In this document: positions 1 through 7,348 of the stretch, in pieces
How positions within the stretch are numbered: position 1 is the first letter of the stretch
How the letters are laid out: each line of letters begins with the position of its first letter
NCBI GenBank assembly: GCA_027486675.1
Contig: JAIXOQ010000016.1
Location: 1 to 33,825 of the forward strand
Reading direction: 5' to 3'
Source: Pseudomonadota bacterium
GTDB taxonomy: Bacteria; Bdellovibrionota; UBA1018; CAIMNF01
Length of the DNA stretch: 33,825 bases
Notes under the pieces: model-generated
The model's database searches: none
What the model saw: the letters and a program-made list of their open reading frames with translations, nothing else
What the model was told of the DNA's origin: nothing
Made by a program: the position numbers and the translations under genes

Positions 1-1
1 C

Positions 2-73
2 GGACTCGAACAAAAGCTCGATCTCTTCTTTAAACTCTTAAAACAGGGAAAAAGCGGAAGGAAAGCGGCCTGA
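2..73 (+). CDS. C-terminal end of an unidentified protein (partial)
   Basis: Reading frame 2 is open from the window edge for 23 codons and ends in TGA at 71-73. The tail is rich in Leu, Phe and Lys, reads as an amphipathic helix (QKLDLFFKLLKQGKSG), and finishes with a basic stretch, which looks like a genuine protein end. The family cannot be told from so short a piece. It is the only plus-strand coding signal before 15450. Confidence 0.35.
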   Translation, partial: GLEQKLDLFFKLLKQGKSGRKAA

Positions 74-241
74 TTTAACGCCCTGCAGCTCGGTATCACT
101 CTTCAATGAGGTAATACGCTGGGCGCGGCCGCTCAATGAACTTGGTGATTTTTGCCAGACGGGTGTACCAAATGAAAATCCGGGCCAGCCGGGAAAATTC
201 CGGTCACCCCCCACTTCAACCCGCTGCCCCCCGGTTGCGCT
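74..241. other. Intergenic stretch with repeat copy, no gene seen
   Basis: Between the partial plus-strand gene and the end of the minus-strand secreted protein there is no convincing gene. It holds the first copy of the CCGGG/AAAATTCC repeat (180-208). A NotI-like GCGGCCGC lies near 125-132, but nothing around it looks like vector sequence. Confidence 0.5.
180..208 (-). repeat. Intergenic hairpin repeat, copy 1
   Basis: This copy shares the pattern GGCNNGCCGGGAAAATTCCNNTCACC with the stretch at 1095-1122, with only a few mismatches over 28 bases. A CCGG...CCGG inverted repeat is followed by the short GGAA/TTCC inverted repeat. Seen from the minus strand it lies about 33 bases after the stop of the secreted protein gene ending at 242. 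A 3'-UTR or terminator-like dispersed element is the simplest reading. There is no clear U-tract, so a classical terminator is not proven. Confidence 0.55.
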
Positions 242-952
242 TCATTTCGTCCACGAGTCAGCAAGGATCTGTGAAATCGAAGTCAGCTGTGCACCAAGGT
301 CGCCAAGAATATCCTGGTTCACATACAAATCGAATAGATCTTCAGACTGAGCAGTCTTGACGTAAGTGGTGTGAGCCTCTCGTAGCTTTTTTTCAAAGGT
401 CTGCATCGCGCTGATCCGAGGTTTGTTTTTTATCACAAGGTCCAATCGAAGAGTTTCGCAGGCATACTCAGCCTCGGAAGAAACTGCATCTGTATTAGAC
501 GGATGTACCAAGCTTACTTCGGACTCATTTTCCGGCTGAAAGAGTTCTAGATAGCAAACGCTGTTTCTACCTTGAACGACTTGACTAAATCCCCAATAAA
601 AATCTGTAAAGCCATCTTTTCCGTGAGTGAAGTGAATGTAGGAAGCAATTTTTTTATTGCCAAGATCAATCGTGAAGTCAGCTGAATCCCATAGTTGATT
701 CTGGGTTTGGGGTGTTGCACAGATTGACTGCTGATCATTGAGGAGTCGTTTTTGAAGAGTGTCGAGAATCAGTAGATCTATGGGTAGGTAAGCCGCGTGT
801 TGATCGCTTTTACGGTTAGAAAAACTTTTGAATGTGCGGCCCTGGAGGACGTTGGTCCAACCACACGTGTACGCGACCTTTGCTGTGGCCCCGAAGGAAG
901 TACCTAGAGAGAGAATAAAGACCGTTAAAAAACTGATTTGAGCTTTAGGCAT
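242..952 (-). CDS. Secreted protein of unknown function
   Basis: This 236-residue protein begins with a typical Sec signal peptide (hydrophobic run at about residues 6-18, then an Ala-rich region ending near ATAKVAY), so it is probably periplasmic. The mature part has several Cys (for example YTCGW, SICATP, SVCYLE, YACETL) that could form disulfides. No known domain was recognised. The ATG has an unusually close Shine-Dalgarno: AAGGAGG ends one base before it, which is tighter than normal. It stands alone on the minus strand, with a 170-base gap to lepB upstream and a repeat copy just after its stop. Confidence 0.65.
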   Translation of the reverse strand: MPKAQISFLTVFILSLGTSFGATAKVAYTCGWTNVLQGRTFKSFSNRKSDQHAAYLPIDLLILDTLQKRLLNDQQSICATPQTQNQLWDSADFTIDLGNKKIASYIHFTHGKDGFTDFYWGFSQVVQGRNSVCYLELFQPENESEVSLVHPSNTDAVSSEAEYACETLRLDLVIKNKPRISAMQTFEKKLREAHTTYVKTAQSEDLFDLYVNQDILGDLGAQLTSISQILADSWTK

Positions 953-1067
953 GCCTCCTTACTAAGGAAGTAGCCTCAATTAGTCAAGCTCTGCCTTTTT
1001 ATCGATGCGTAGAAGGTATGCACCTATGTTTAGGCGGTCAGAATCAATTTATTTAGTGTGTCTATGT

Positions 1068-1089
1068 AGGTAGGTAGGCCCACCTACCT
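1068..1089. repeat. Inverted repeat downstream of lepB
   Basis: The arms AGGTAGGT and ACCTACCT form an 8-bp perfect stem around a 6-base loop, built on a short GTAG-type tandem run (GTAGGTAGGTAGG). It lies 30-50 bases past the lepB stop on the minus strand, so it may help end or stabilise the operon transcript. No T-run follows on either strand, so it is not a classical intrinsic terminator. Confidence 0.35.
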
Positions 1090-1094
1090 TAACC

Positions 1095-1122
1095 CCGGCT
1101 GGCCGGGAAAATTCCAATCACC
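1095..1122 (-). repeat. Intergenic hairpin repeat, copy 2
   Basis: This is the second copy of the element at 180-208. The inverted repeat CCCGGC/GCCGGG (94-99 with 102-107 in the 1000s) is followed by AAAATTCC and TCACC. It abuts the lepB stop codon (1123-1125), so on the minus strand it is the first thing after the end of the Mla-lepB operon. Position after a gene end in both cases suggests a dispersed 3'-end element. Confidence 0.55.
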
Positions 1123-1842
1123 TCACCGAATGGGCTTCCCGATCCTATCCCACCTGACGAAGGACGCTCCATTTCGTAGACTCAGCCGATAAGACAACCA
1201 AACCACAGACGCGCGGCCACGTAAGTTCTTAGTCGGTACGGGCCCGAAATCACGGCTGTCACGGGTGTCATCGCGATTGTCACCCACAACATAAACCTGA
1301 TTCTCTGGAATGGTGATCTCTGTAGAATCTTTGCGGCCCTCAAATACATCGTCTTCTAAGACGAGGTACTTTCGATCACGGTTGGTTTCATAACTCAGCT
1401 GCAATTTTTGTTCGTTGTAGCGATCGTCACTATCAAAGCCATTTTGTGCTAGTAGCTTGGTCTCTTCATCATCCACCAGAGCATCTCGGCGCAGGGGCTC
1501 GCCATTGATGTGGATGCTCTTGCCAACCGTTTTTACTTTATCTCCAGGAAGAGCGATGACTCGCTTGATGGAAAGTACAGTGCTCTTGGGTTCAGGAGTG
1601 AGGAAAACAACAATGTCTCCCAGTTGTGGAATCTTGGGTTGCGATATCCACAGAGGTTCGCTTAAGACCCAATCAGAAAACGGCAGCCTTGTGCCGTACG
1701 CAAACTTATTTACGAAAATGAGGTCGCCTGAGATCAGGGCCGGAAGCATTGAACCGCTGGGAATTCTGAAGGGTTCAATCAGTGTCGCTCGAATCGCCAA
1801 AACGACTAAAACAATGGCGACAAGAATTGGGATCTGTTTCAT
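1123..1842 (-). CDS. lepB: Signal peptidase I
   Basis: This enzyme cleaves signal peptides from exported proteins at the outer face of the inner membrane. The 239-residue protein has one N-terminal membrane segment (about residues 4-20), followed by the box IPSGSMLP with the nucleophile Ser31. The general base Lys93 lies in IKRVIALPGD, and the conserved box GDNRDDTRDSRDFGPV lies near residue 190. E. coli LepB has two membrane segments; a single one is common in other lineages. The gene starts 5 bases after the MCE gene stop and is therefore the last gene of the Mla-like operon, with weak Shine-Dalgarno and probable translational coupling. The insertion between the Lys box and the final box is moderate, so length is normal. 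All catalytic residues are present. Confidence 0.95.
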   Translation of the reverse strand: MKQIPILVAIVLVVLAIRATLIEPFRIPSGSMLPALISGDLIFVNKFAYGTRLPFSDWVLSEPLWISQPKIPQLGDIVVFLTPEPKSTVLSIKRVIALPGDKVKTVGKSIHINGEPLRRDALVDDEETKLLAQNGFDSDDRYNEQKLQLSYETNRDRKYLVLEDDVFEGRKDSTEITIPENQVYVVGDNRDDTRDSRDFGPVPTKNLRGRASVVWLSYRLSLRNGASFVRWDRIGKPIR

Positions 1843-1847
1843 AGGGC

Positions 1848-2675
1848 TTAAAAGAACTTTACTCTCATGCCCTCTTTTTGAAAGAAGGTCCGTATTCTTT
1901 CGCCGTCCACAGGTTCAAGTCGCCACAGGAGCTCATGAAGGAGATTTAAGGTCTTCTCAGCTTCAGGGGATCTCGCTTTCTTCGTTACAATCCGGACATC
2001 CTCAGTCAGTTCCATGAGGTTTGTGATGAGCTTGCCTAGGTCCTGGCTGACGATCTTGCTTCGATCCAGTTTCTCCAGAGTCTTGTTTAACCCAGCACTG
2101 AGCTTCGCTAATAGCTCGATGGTGCGAGTGATGTCGCCTTTATTTTTTTCTACAAGGTCGATGATTTTTCCAGCGAGGTCAAAGCTTTGGGAAATCAGCT
2201 GATCGATGCGGGGTGGATCAACACCCACTGCGGTATCCCCAGTTTTGACCAACTCACCCTTTAAAGTACCCGGTGTGATTTCGATGTAACGTTCGCCAAT
2301 GATGCCTGCGAGGTTGATGTAGAAGCGGCTGTCTTTACGAATGCCTTTCATCGCCTGCTTTTTGATCGAAATCTTGAGTCGAACAGGTGCACGAGCTAAC
2401 TCCGATTCCGTGTCAGCACTGCCCGGTTCCTGAGTCGCGACGGTTGCATTGGTTTCAGGGGCAAAAAAATCGACAGCCTCCACTTTTCCGACCTTGATCC
2501 CGCTCAAACGAACCGGGGAGCCAACATCGACGCCACCGGCAAAGTTATAGGTGACGTAAAGGGTGTCGTGCGCAGAGAAGGGATTTTGAACACCCACGAG
2601 CCAGGCGAACACCACTCCGATAGTCGCTGTCCCTAAGACGAGTACGCCGACTTTTGCTTCATTGGTCCATTTCAT
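1848..2675 (-). CDS. MCE-family (MlaD-like) lipid transport protein
   Basis: The protein has one N-terminal membrane anchor (about residues 8-28) followed by one MCE domain, with landmarks GGVDVGSPVRLSGIKVGKV and GERYIEITPG. A long helical tail of about 110 residues follows. MCE proteins form hexameric rings in the periplasm that carry phospholipid between inner and outer membranes, and they dock on a permease-ATPase complex. Compared with E. coli MlaD (about 180 residues) it has the long tail and a Thr/Glu-rich insertion at about residues 71-97 inside the MCE fold. It follows two permease genes and precedes lepB. The family assignment is firm. The cargo and the direction of transport are not visible in the sequence. 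Confidence 0.88.
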   Translation of the reverse strand: MKWTNEAKVGVLVLGTATIGVVFAWLVGVQNPFSAHDTLYVTYNFAGGVDVGSPVRLSGIKVGKVEAVDFFAPETNATVATQEPGSADTESELARAPVRLKISIKKQAMKGIRKDSRFYINLAGIIGERYIEITPGTLKGELVKTGDTAVGVDPPRIDQLISQSFDLAGKIIDLVEKNKGDITRTIELLAKLSAGLNKTLEKLDRSKIVSQDLGKLITNLMELTEDVRIVTKKARSPEAEKTLNLLHELLWRLEPVDGERIRTFFQKEGMRVKFF

Positions 2676-2696
2676 CGTCGAACCAGAGTGACACAG

Positions 2697-3464
2697 CTAG
2701 AACAGTGAAGAAAAGAGTGCGGTCAGAATGAAGTCGAGAACAGCGACGCCCAAATAACCCGCAACAACGGAATCAGTAGTCGCCTGGCCAACCCCCTGGG
2801 CTCCTCCGCCGGTACGAATCCCATAGGCGAAGCTGATGGGTGGAATGATGACCCCAAAAATCAGGGCTTTCGTGACAATGCACGTGATGTCGATCGGCCT
2901 GATGAAAGGCCGCATGGAGTTGAGATATTCATCGATGTTAAAGCCGTAAAGAACTACAGCCGACAGAATGGCAAAGGCCATAGCAATGAGGCAGGCCAAG
3001 AGAGTGAGAACAACGCAGCTCATGAGGAACGCAATCCAGCGTGGGAAGATGTGGTAGCGGATCAGGTCGATCTTCAGCAGCTTCATGGCATCCAGCTGCT
3101 CCGTGATCTTCATGCTTGCGGTTTCTGCGGCCATAGATGCGCCTACTCGGGCGACCAGTAGGAGAGCTGGAATAGTGACGCCCAGTTCTCTTAGGACAAA
3201 CTGAGCTGTAAACCCAGGAATAACTGAGACATTGCTCATGGCTTCATTGAGGTGCCAACCCATCTGGTTCGTCATGATGAGGCCCGTCAGCCCAGTCACG
3301 GAGAGTAATAGCGGCAGGCTGCCTAAAATATAATCGGTAGCTTGGTCTGCAATGATGGCTCGTCTTACGCCGATCAAAGGCACAGCGGCAATACACTTGC
3401 GAAGAATATCGAGCGCGAGTCTCAGCGAGGCCGTGTGGTGCTTAAGTGCATGCATCGCCGTCAT
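2697..3464 (-). CDS. MlaE-type ABC permease, second paralogue
   Basis: This 255-residue integral membrane protein of the MlaE/YrbE family has about five or six hydrophobic segments. It carries the family signature region ELGVTIPALLLVARVGASM followed by ETASMKITEQLDAMKLL. The ATG at 3464 was chosen because it follows the stop of the preceding permease (TAA at 3466-3468) by one base and has GGGAG upstream; a longer in-frame version from 3494 would overlap that gene. It is clearly divergent from the neighbouring permease, having AMKLLKIDL where the other reads AIDCLGTNP. The pair could form a heterodimer. It belongs to the operon with two ATPases and one MCE protein. Confidence 0.85.
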   Translation of the reverse strand: MTAMHALKHHTASLRLALDILRKCIAAVPLIGVRRAIIADQATDYILGSLPLLLSVTGLTGLIMTNQMGWHLNEAMSNVSVIPGFTAQFVLRELGVTIPALLLVARVGASMAAETASMKITEQLDAMKLLKIDLIRYHIFPRWIAFLMSCVVLTLLACLIAMAFAILSAVVLYGFNIDEYLNSMRPFIRPIDITCIVTKALIFGVIIPPISFAYGIRTGGGAQGVGQATTDSVVAGYLGVAVLDFILTALFSSLF

Positions 3465-3465
3465 C

Positions 3466-4242
3466 TTAAGATCCGCTCCCAAAAAGCATGTCATGGAGGA
3501 AACGTAAGAAAACGCTTGAAAGATAATTCATAAGAACAATGAAGAGATTGGTGTACGTCGCCGACTCAGTCACTGCCCGCCCCACTCCTCGGGCGCCGCC
3601 GCTCGCACAGAAACCTTTGTAGGTGCTGACGGTAGCGACCACGAGCGCAAATCCCATGCATCTAAAGACTGATTCAAAGAGGGTCCATGCAGACGTGAAT
3701 CTTGGGATCGAGGATAAAAACTGAAGTGGGTTCACATGAAAACGTATGCTTGCGGTCAGACCAGCACTCAAGGTTCCTACCAAAAGCCCAGCCGCAAGAA
3801 GCGCTACTGAGGATAGAATGATCGCCATGAAACGCGGCAGGATGAGGTACTGAATAGGATTTGTGCCTAAACAGTCGATGGCGTCGATCTGTTCAGTCAC
3901 ACGCATGTTTGCGAGTTCTGCCGTCGTGAAGGCACCCACTTTACCCGAAAGGAAAATCGCAATAATCAGAGGCCCAATCTCTTTTAAAGTCGCAGACACG
4001 GTCATGCCGCCGATGATGGTCGAGGCGTCGTAGGCTGCCAGCATTACGCCCATTTGAAGGGCTACGATTCCTCCGGTAAAGAGCCCCGCGAACAAAATGG
4101 TGCTCATGGATCGCATTGTGACGGCATAAATTTGCTCAATGACAGCAGGGCCATACCCATGGGTCTTTCTAGCAACTTTAAGGACTCTGAAAAAAAATTG
4201 GCAAGATGCTCCAAGCTCATGGAGGAGCGTCATTACAACCAC
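3466..4242 (-). CDS. MlaE-type ABC permease, first paralogue
   Basis: This 258-residue MlaE-family permease carries the standard conserved stretch GPLIIAIFLSGKVGAFTTAE followed by MRVTEQIDAIDCLGTNPIQY, the coupling region that contacts the ATPase. An N-terminal amphipathic segment precedes the membrane core, as in MlaE. Its start overlaps the upstream ATPase gene by 10 bases, pointing to coupled translation. In known Mla systems one permease forms a homodimer. Having two distinct permease genes side by side suggests a heterodimer or two alternative complexes. Confidence 0.88.
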   Translation of the reverse strand: MVVMTLLHELGASCQFFFRVLKVARKTHGYGPAVIEQIYAVTMRSMSTILFAGLFTGGIVALQMGVMLAAYDASTIIGGMTVSATLKEIGPLIIAIFLSGKVGAFTTAELANMRVTEQIDAIDCLGTNPIQYLILPRFMAIILSSVALLAAGLLVGTLSAGLTASIRFHVNPLQFLSSIPRFTSAWTLFESVFRCMGFALVVATVSTYKGFCASGGARGVGRAVTESATYTNLFIVLMNYLSSVFLRFLHDMLFGSGS

Positions 4243-5021
4243 TTGGAGCGCTCCTCTGGAGCAAGCAATGAAAGCGTCTCTTCGAAGAAAGCCTTGACGG
4301 TCGATTCAGTGGACCGGGCCATCTCTTTTGGGGTGCCAGAAGCAAGAATTTTGCCTTGATCTAAAAAGAGAATCTGATCCGCGATTTCAAGGGCACAGTT
4401 CATGTCGTGGGAAACAACGACCGATGTGACCTTTAATTCCCTGGAAAGTTCATGAATTAAGGAGTTGATCGACGAGGTACTTTGAGGATCAAGACCTGTT
4501 GTCGGTTCATCAAACAGAACATAAGCGGGTTCAGGCGCAAGCGTTCGCGCCATGCTGACGCGTTTTTGCATGCCGTAGGAAAGTTCAGGGGGATAAAGAT
4601 CTAAGATATCATCGTTGAGTTTTACCAAAGAGAGCAGGCGCTTGACCGTACTCAATATTTCTGACTCCGTAGGCTTTCTACCTTTTCGTTCAAAATATTG
4701 TGGCGTCTTCAAACCAAAAGCGATGTTTTCCTTCACGGTCAGTGAATCTAAAAGGGCTGGATGCTGAAACACCATGCCGCAAATTTGCCGTACGCGGTAA
4801 AGATCGTCCGCTCCCATCGCGGATACTTCATGTTTATCCACCCACACACGTCCAACGTCTGGTTTGAGAGCGCCGATCATATGTTTTAAGGTGACACTTT
4901 TTCCCATCCCGCTTTTCCCGAGTACGAACCAAATCTGGCCAGCAGGAATTTCAAAACTGACACCCTTCAAAATTTCTTTTGGGCCAAAGGCTTTATCAAC
5001 TCTGTCAAAGCGGATGCTCAT
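4233..5021 (-). CDS. MlaF-like ABC ATPase with LSYGM signature
   Basis: This 262-residue nucleotide-binding protein drives an Mla-type lipid transporter. It has Walker A GKSGMGKS (35-42), Q-loop Gln86, Walker B ending VLFDEP with catalytic Glu172, and the switch His205 in VVSHD. The signature is LSYGM (147-151) instead of the usual LSGGM/LSGGQ. The ATG at 5021 was chosen because GGCGGGGG precedes it and the protein then starts like its relatives. The frame runs open further upstream to 5102, but that part overlaps the other ATPase. The 17-base overlap with the upstream ATPase and the 10-base overlap with the permease indicate one operon. The changed signature would spoil the ATP site of its partner, not its own. 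Confidence 0.9.
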   Translation of the reverse strand: MSIRFDRVDKAFGPKEILKGVSFEIPAGQIWFVLGKSGMGKSVTLKHMIGALKPDVGRVWVDKHEVSAMGADDLYRVRQICGMVFQHPALLDSLTVKENIAFGLKTPQYFERKGRKPTESEILSTVKRLLSLVKLNDDILDLYPPELSYGMQKRVSMARTLAPEPAYVLFDEPTTGLDPQSTSSINSLIHELSRELKVTSVVVSHDMNCALEIADQILFLDQGKILASGTPKEMARSTESTVKAFFEETLSLLAPEERSKWL

Positions 5022-5706
5022 GGACCCCCGCCTTCCCGTAGATAAAATTCCAAAGTTCAGGATCATTTGTGTTCTGCACTTGAGCCGGGGTTCCGCCGAC
5101 ACGAAATTCCCCGTCGCTACAAAACCCTATGCGATCACAGGTTTGATACGCCCTCTGTAAGTCGTTCGTTACCATCACAACGGTCGTTTTGTTCTGTGTC
5201 TTTAGGGCAATCATGAGTTCAGCAATGGTCTTTGATGTGATGGGGTCTAAACCTGCAGTGGGCTCATCGTAGAGAATGATCTCAGGGTCGATGGCCAGAG
5301 TGCGTGCAATCCCTAAACGTTTCTGCATTCCGCCTGAAAGTTCGTCCGGTCGCAGACCTGCCGCTGGACCTAGACTTACTGCATTTAAAAGTTGAAGTGC
5401 ACGAACCCTTGAGCTTGCTTCGTCGCGCCCCAGCGTTTCAGTCATCGGGAGCATGACGTTCTCAAGCGCTGTGAGTGAGTCAAACAGAGCGTTGCGCTGA
5501 AAAAGCATGCTCATACGTGGTGATTCGATGTTGACTGAACCAGAAGTAGGTTGAATCAAACCGCTCATTATTTTTAAGATCAGACTTTTTCCAGAACCAG
5601 ACCGACCGATGATACCGAGTGTCTCACCGCGCGAGACATCAACAGTAACTCCCTTAAGAAGTTCCCGATCATTTAAAGTAAGGCCGACGCGCTGTAACTG
5701 GATCAC
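5005..5706 (-). CDS. MlaF-like ABC ATPase with Asn in place of H-loop His
   Basis: This 233-residue ABC ATPase has Walker A GRSGSGKS (34-41), Q-loop Gln70, a canonical LSGGM signature (123-127) and Walker B ILYDEP with Glu148. The switch position reads MVTNDL, with Asn181 where a His is expected; the codon is AAC, checked on the DNA. Resemblance to MlaF/Ttg2A-type ATPases comes from the LSGGMQKR signature and from the neighbours. It is the first gene of the transporter operon, 35 bases after the POT transporter stop. The start is GTG with no good Shine-Dalgarno, and it lies inside a perfect 9-bp hairpin. With the other ATPase it could form a heterodimer with one canonical and one degenerate site. 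Confidence 0.9.
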   Translation of the reverse strand: MIQLQRVGLTLNDRELLKGVTVDVSRGETLGIIGRSGSGKSLILKIMSGLIQPTSGSVNIESPRMSMLFQRNALFDSLTALENVMLPMTETLGRDEASSRVRALQLLNAVSLGPAAGLRPDELSGGMQKRLGIARTLAIDPEIILYDEPTAGLDPITSKTIAELMIALKTQNKTTVVMVTNDLQRAYQTCDRIGFCSDGEFRVGGTPAQVQNTNDPELWNFIYGKAGVHEHPL

Positions 5707-5732
5707 GGATGACTTAAAGATAGCATCCGTGA
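5703..5732 (-). promoter_or_regulatory. Hairpin covering the start codon of the transporter operon
   Basis: Arms TCACGGATG (5703-5711) and CATCCGTGA (5724-5732) pair perfectly over 9 bp around a 12-base loop. On the minus strand the 3' arm contains the GTG start of the first ATPase gene. A seven-codon open frame starting with ATG at 5726 ends in a TGA (5705-5703) that overlaps this GTG as GTGA. The structure could limit initiation or couple it to translation through the hairpin. No T-run follows, so it is not a plain terminator. No Shine-Dalgarno is seen for the mini-frame, so its translation is uncertain. Confidence 0.4.
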
Positions 5733-5741
5733 CGAAAGACG

Positions 5742-7265
5742 CTAGATCTCTGAACCAATAAGCTTGGTCAGTCGCTTTTCACCCATCAGGAACAGAATGC
5801 CCACAATCCCGCCAATTGCTGCAAGTAGCAGGAAGAAGGAGCTATTGCTCATGCTGGAATAAAAGCTTCCGATGTAGCCGCTGAGGATACCGCCAACGAA
5901 AGACGAAACAAACCAGAGCCCCATCATCATGGACAGGAACCGGGCTGGAGCGACCTTGCTGACCAGGGATAACCCAATAGGTGATAGATAGAGTTCACCC
6001 ATCGTGAAGATCCAGGTTCCGATTGCAAGCCAAGCCATATTGATCAGGGACTTATCGGCAGTGATGAATGGTTCCGCCACTGCAAGTACCGTGAACGCGA
6101 TCCCAGCTAGGAAACATCCGAAGCCCATTTTGCGAACCGAGGTCGAACTCTTCCCTTTTCTCGCACGGAAGCGCCAGAAAATATCGAGTAGTGGCGCGAA
6201 CGCGAAGATGAAGAATGGATTAAAGGATTGGTAGTTGCTGGATTCTAAACCCAAGGTTGCCCAGTCAGCCTTATCGTCAGCCCAAATCTGGAGCGTATTG
6301 CCCTGCTGTTCGAACACCGCCCAAAAAGCCACGGTTCCTAAACAGAAGAGGACGATGGCTGCGACTTTCGCTCGATCGATCTCCCCTTTGACAGAGCGGA
6401 TGGCATAGATGGTCCCAATGATGACTGCGATCAAAGCGATCAGCTTCACGTAATCAGGCAGCATCAAGAGGCCCAAGAAAGCGGCTAAAAAAGCAAAGAA
6501 CGAGAGAACTGTGAGGACCACGAACTTGGGTTTCTTCTCTGAGGCAATCACTCCAACCATTTCTTCCTTAGGAAGCAGATGCCGTCCGAAATGATAGACC
6601 AAAAGACCAATGAACATCCCGACTCCCGCTAAAGCAAAGCCAAGATGCCAGGCGGCGCCTTCGGTTGTGATGCCCATTTTTTCTACAATCAGGACTGCCA
6701 AGTTTTGACAGACGAAGGGCGAAAAGAACGCACCGATATTGATTCCCATGTAGAAGAGGGTGAAGGCACCATCGCGGCGAGCGTCGCCTTCTGGATAAAG
6801 CGCTCCGACTTGTGTTGAGATATTCGGCTTAAATGCGCCATTTCCAAGAACAATAAACAAAAGGCCAAACAAGAAAAGATCCTGAAATGCGAGCAAGAAG
6901 TGCCCGATCATCATAAGGATGCCGCCGATGTAGACGGTCCGACGTTTTCCCCAGATCCGGTCAGCAAGCAGCCCCCCGAACAAAGGGGTGAGGTACACAA
7001 ACCCTAAATAAAGCCCGTATATATGCGAAGCAAAGGGCTGATCCTCGATCGGCCCACCTGCAGCAATTTCATAGATCTTTCTGAGTCCATCAAAACCTAG
7101 AACCGAAGCCGCTTTTGCAGAGTCCGCCAGCAGGTACTTCGTCATGTAAAGGATCAGGAGTGCGCGCATTCCGTAAAAGGACATGCGTTCCCACATCTCT
7201 GAAAAGAATAAGACAAAGAGACCGCGAGGGTGACCGAACCAAGTGCGTTGCTGAACCATAGTCAT
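5742..7265 (-). CDS. POT/PTR-family proton-dependent peptide transporter
   Basis: This inner-membrane symporter takes up di- and tripeptides with protons (POT family, MFS fold, about 500 residues and at least 12 membrane segments). Diagnostic motifs are the N-terminal ExxER element in SEMWERMSFYGMRALL, the PTR2 stretch GNGAFKPNISTQVGALYP, and FTLFYMGINIGAFFSPF. The motif FEQQGNTLQIWADD matches the later conserved region of the family. The frame opens with GTG at 7277. ATG codons at 7265 and 7259 are more likely, the latter having GGA six bases upstream. It follows holB in the same direction after 70 bases, so it may have its own promoter or read through. Substrate preference cannot be read from the sequence. 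Confidence 0.9.
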   Translation of the reverse strand: MTMVQQRTWFGHPRGLFVLFFSEMWERMSFYGMRALLILYMTKYLLADSAKAASVLGFDGLRKIYEIAAGGPIEDQPFASHIYGLYLGFVYLTPLFGGLLADRIWGKRRTVYIGGILMMIGHFLLAFQDLFLFGLLFIVLGNGAFKPNISTQVGALYPEGDARRDGAFTLFYMGINIGAFFSPFVCQNLAVLIVEKMGITTEGAAWHLGFALAGVGMFIGLLVYHFGRHLLPKEEMVGVIASEKKPKFVVLTVLSFFAFLAAFLGLLMLPDYVKLIALIAVIIGTIYAIRSVKGEIDRAKVAAIVLFCLGTVAFWAVFEQQGNTLQIWADDKADWATLGLESSNYQSFNPFFIFAFAPLLDIFWRFRARKGKSSTSVRKMGFGCFLAGIAFTVLAVAEPFITADKSLINMAWLAIGTWIFTMGELYLSPIGLSLVSKVAPARFLSMMMGLWFVSSFVGGILSGYIGSFYSSMSNSSFFLLLAAIGGIVGILFLMGEKRLTKLIGSEI

Positions 7266-7319
7266 TCCGATTAACACAACCCAAGCAGGAAGATCTAGAA
7301 CTCATCCTTCTGAGGTGCA

Positions 7320-7336
7320 GATTAGTTCGGCTAATC
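7320..7336. repeat. Small inverted repeat between holB and the peptide transporter
   Basis: GATTAG and CTAATC form a perfect 6-bp stem around TTCGG, 12 bases past the holB stop on the minus strand. It could be a weak transcript-end hairpin. There is no T-run, so the function is open. Confidence 0.3.
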
Positions 7337-7348
7337 AATAATGTTGGT

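Noticed and set aside
125-132. NotI site GCGGCCGC taken as a vector joint
   Set aside because: Surrounding sequence shows no vector-like features and fits normal intergenic DNA. The site can occur by chance in GC-rich gaps.
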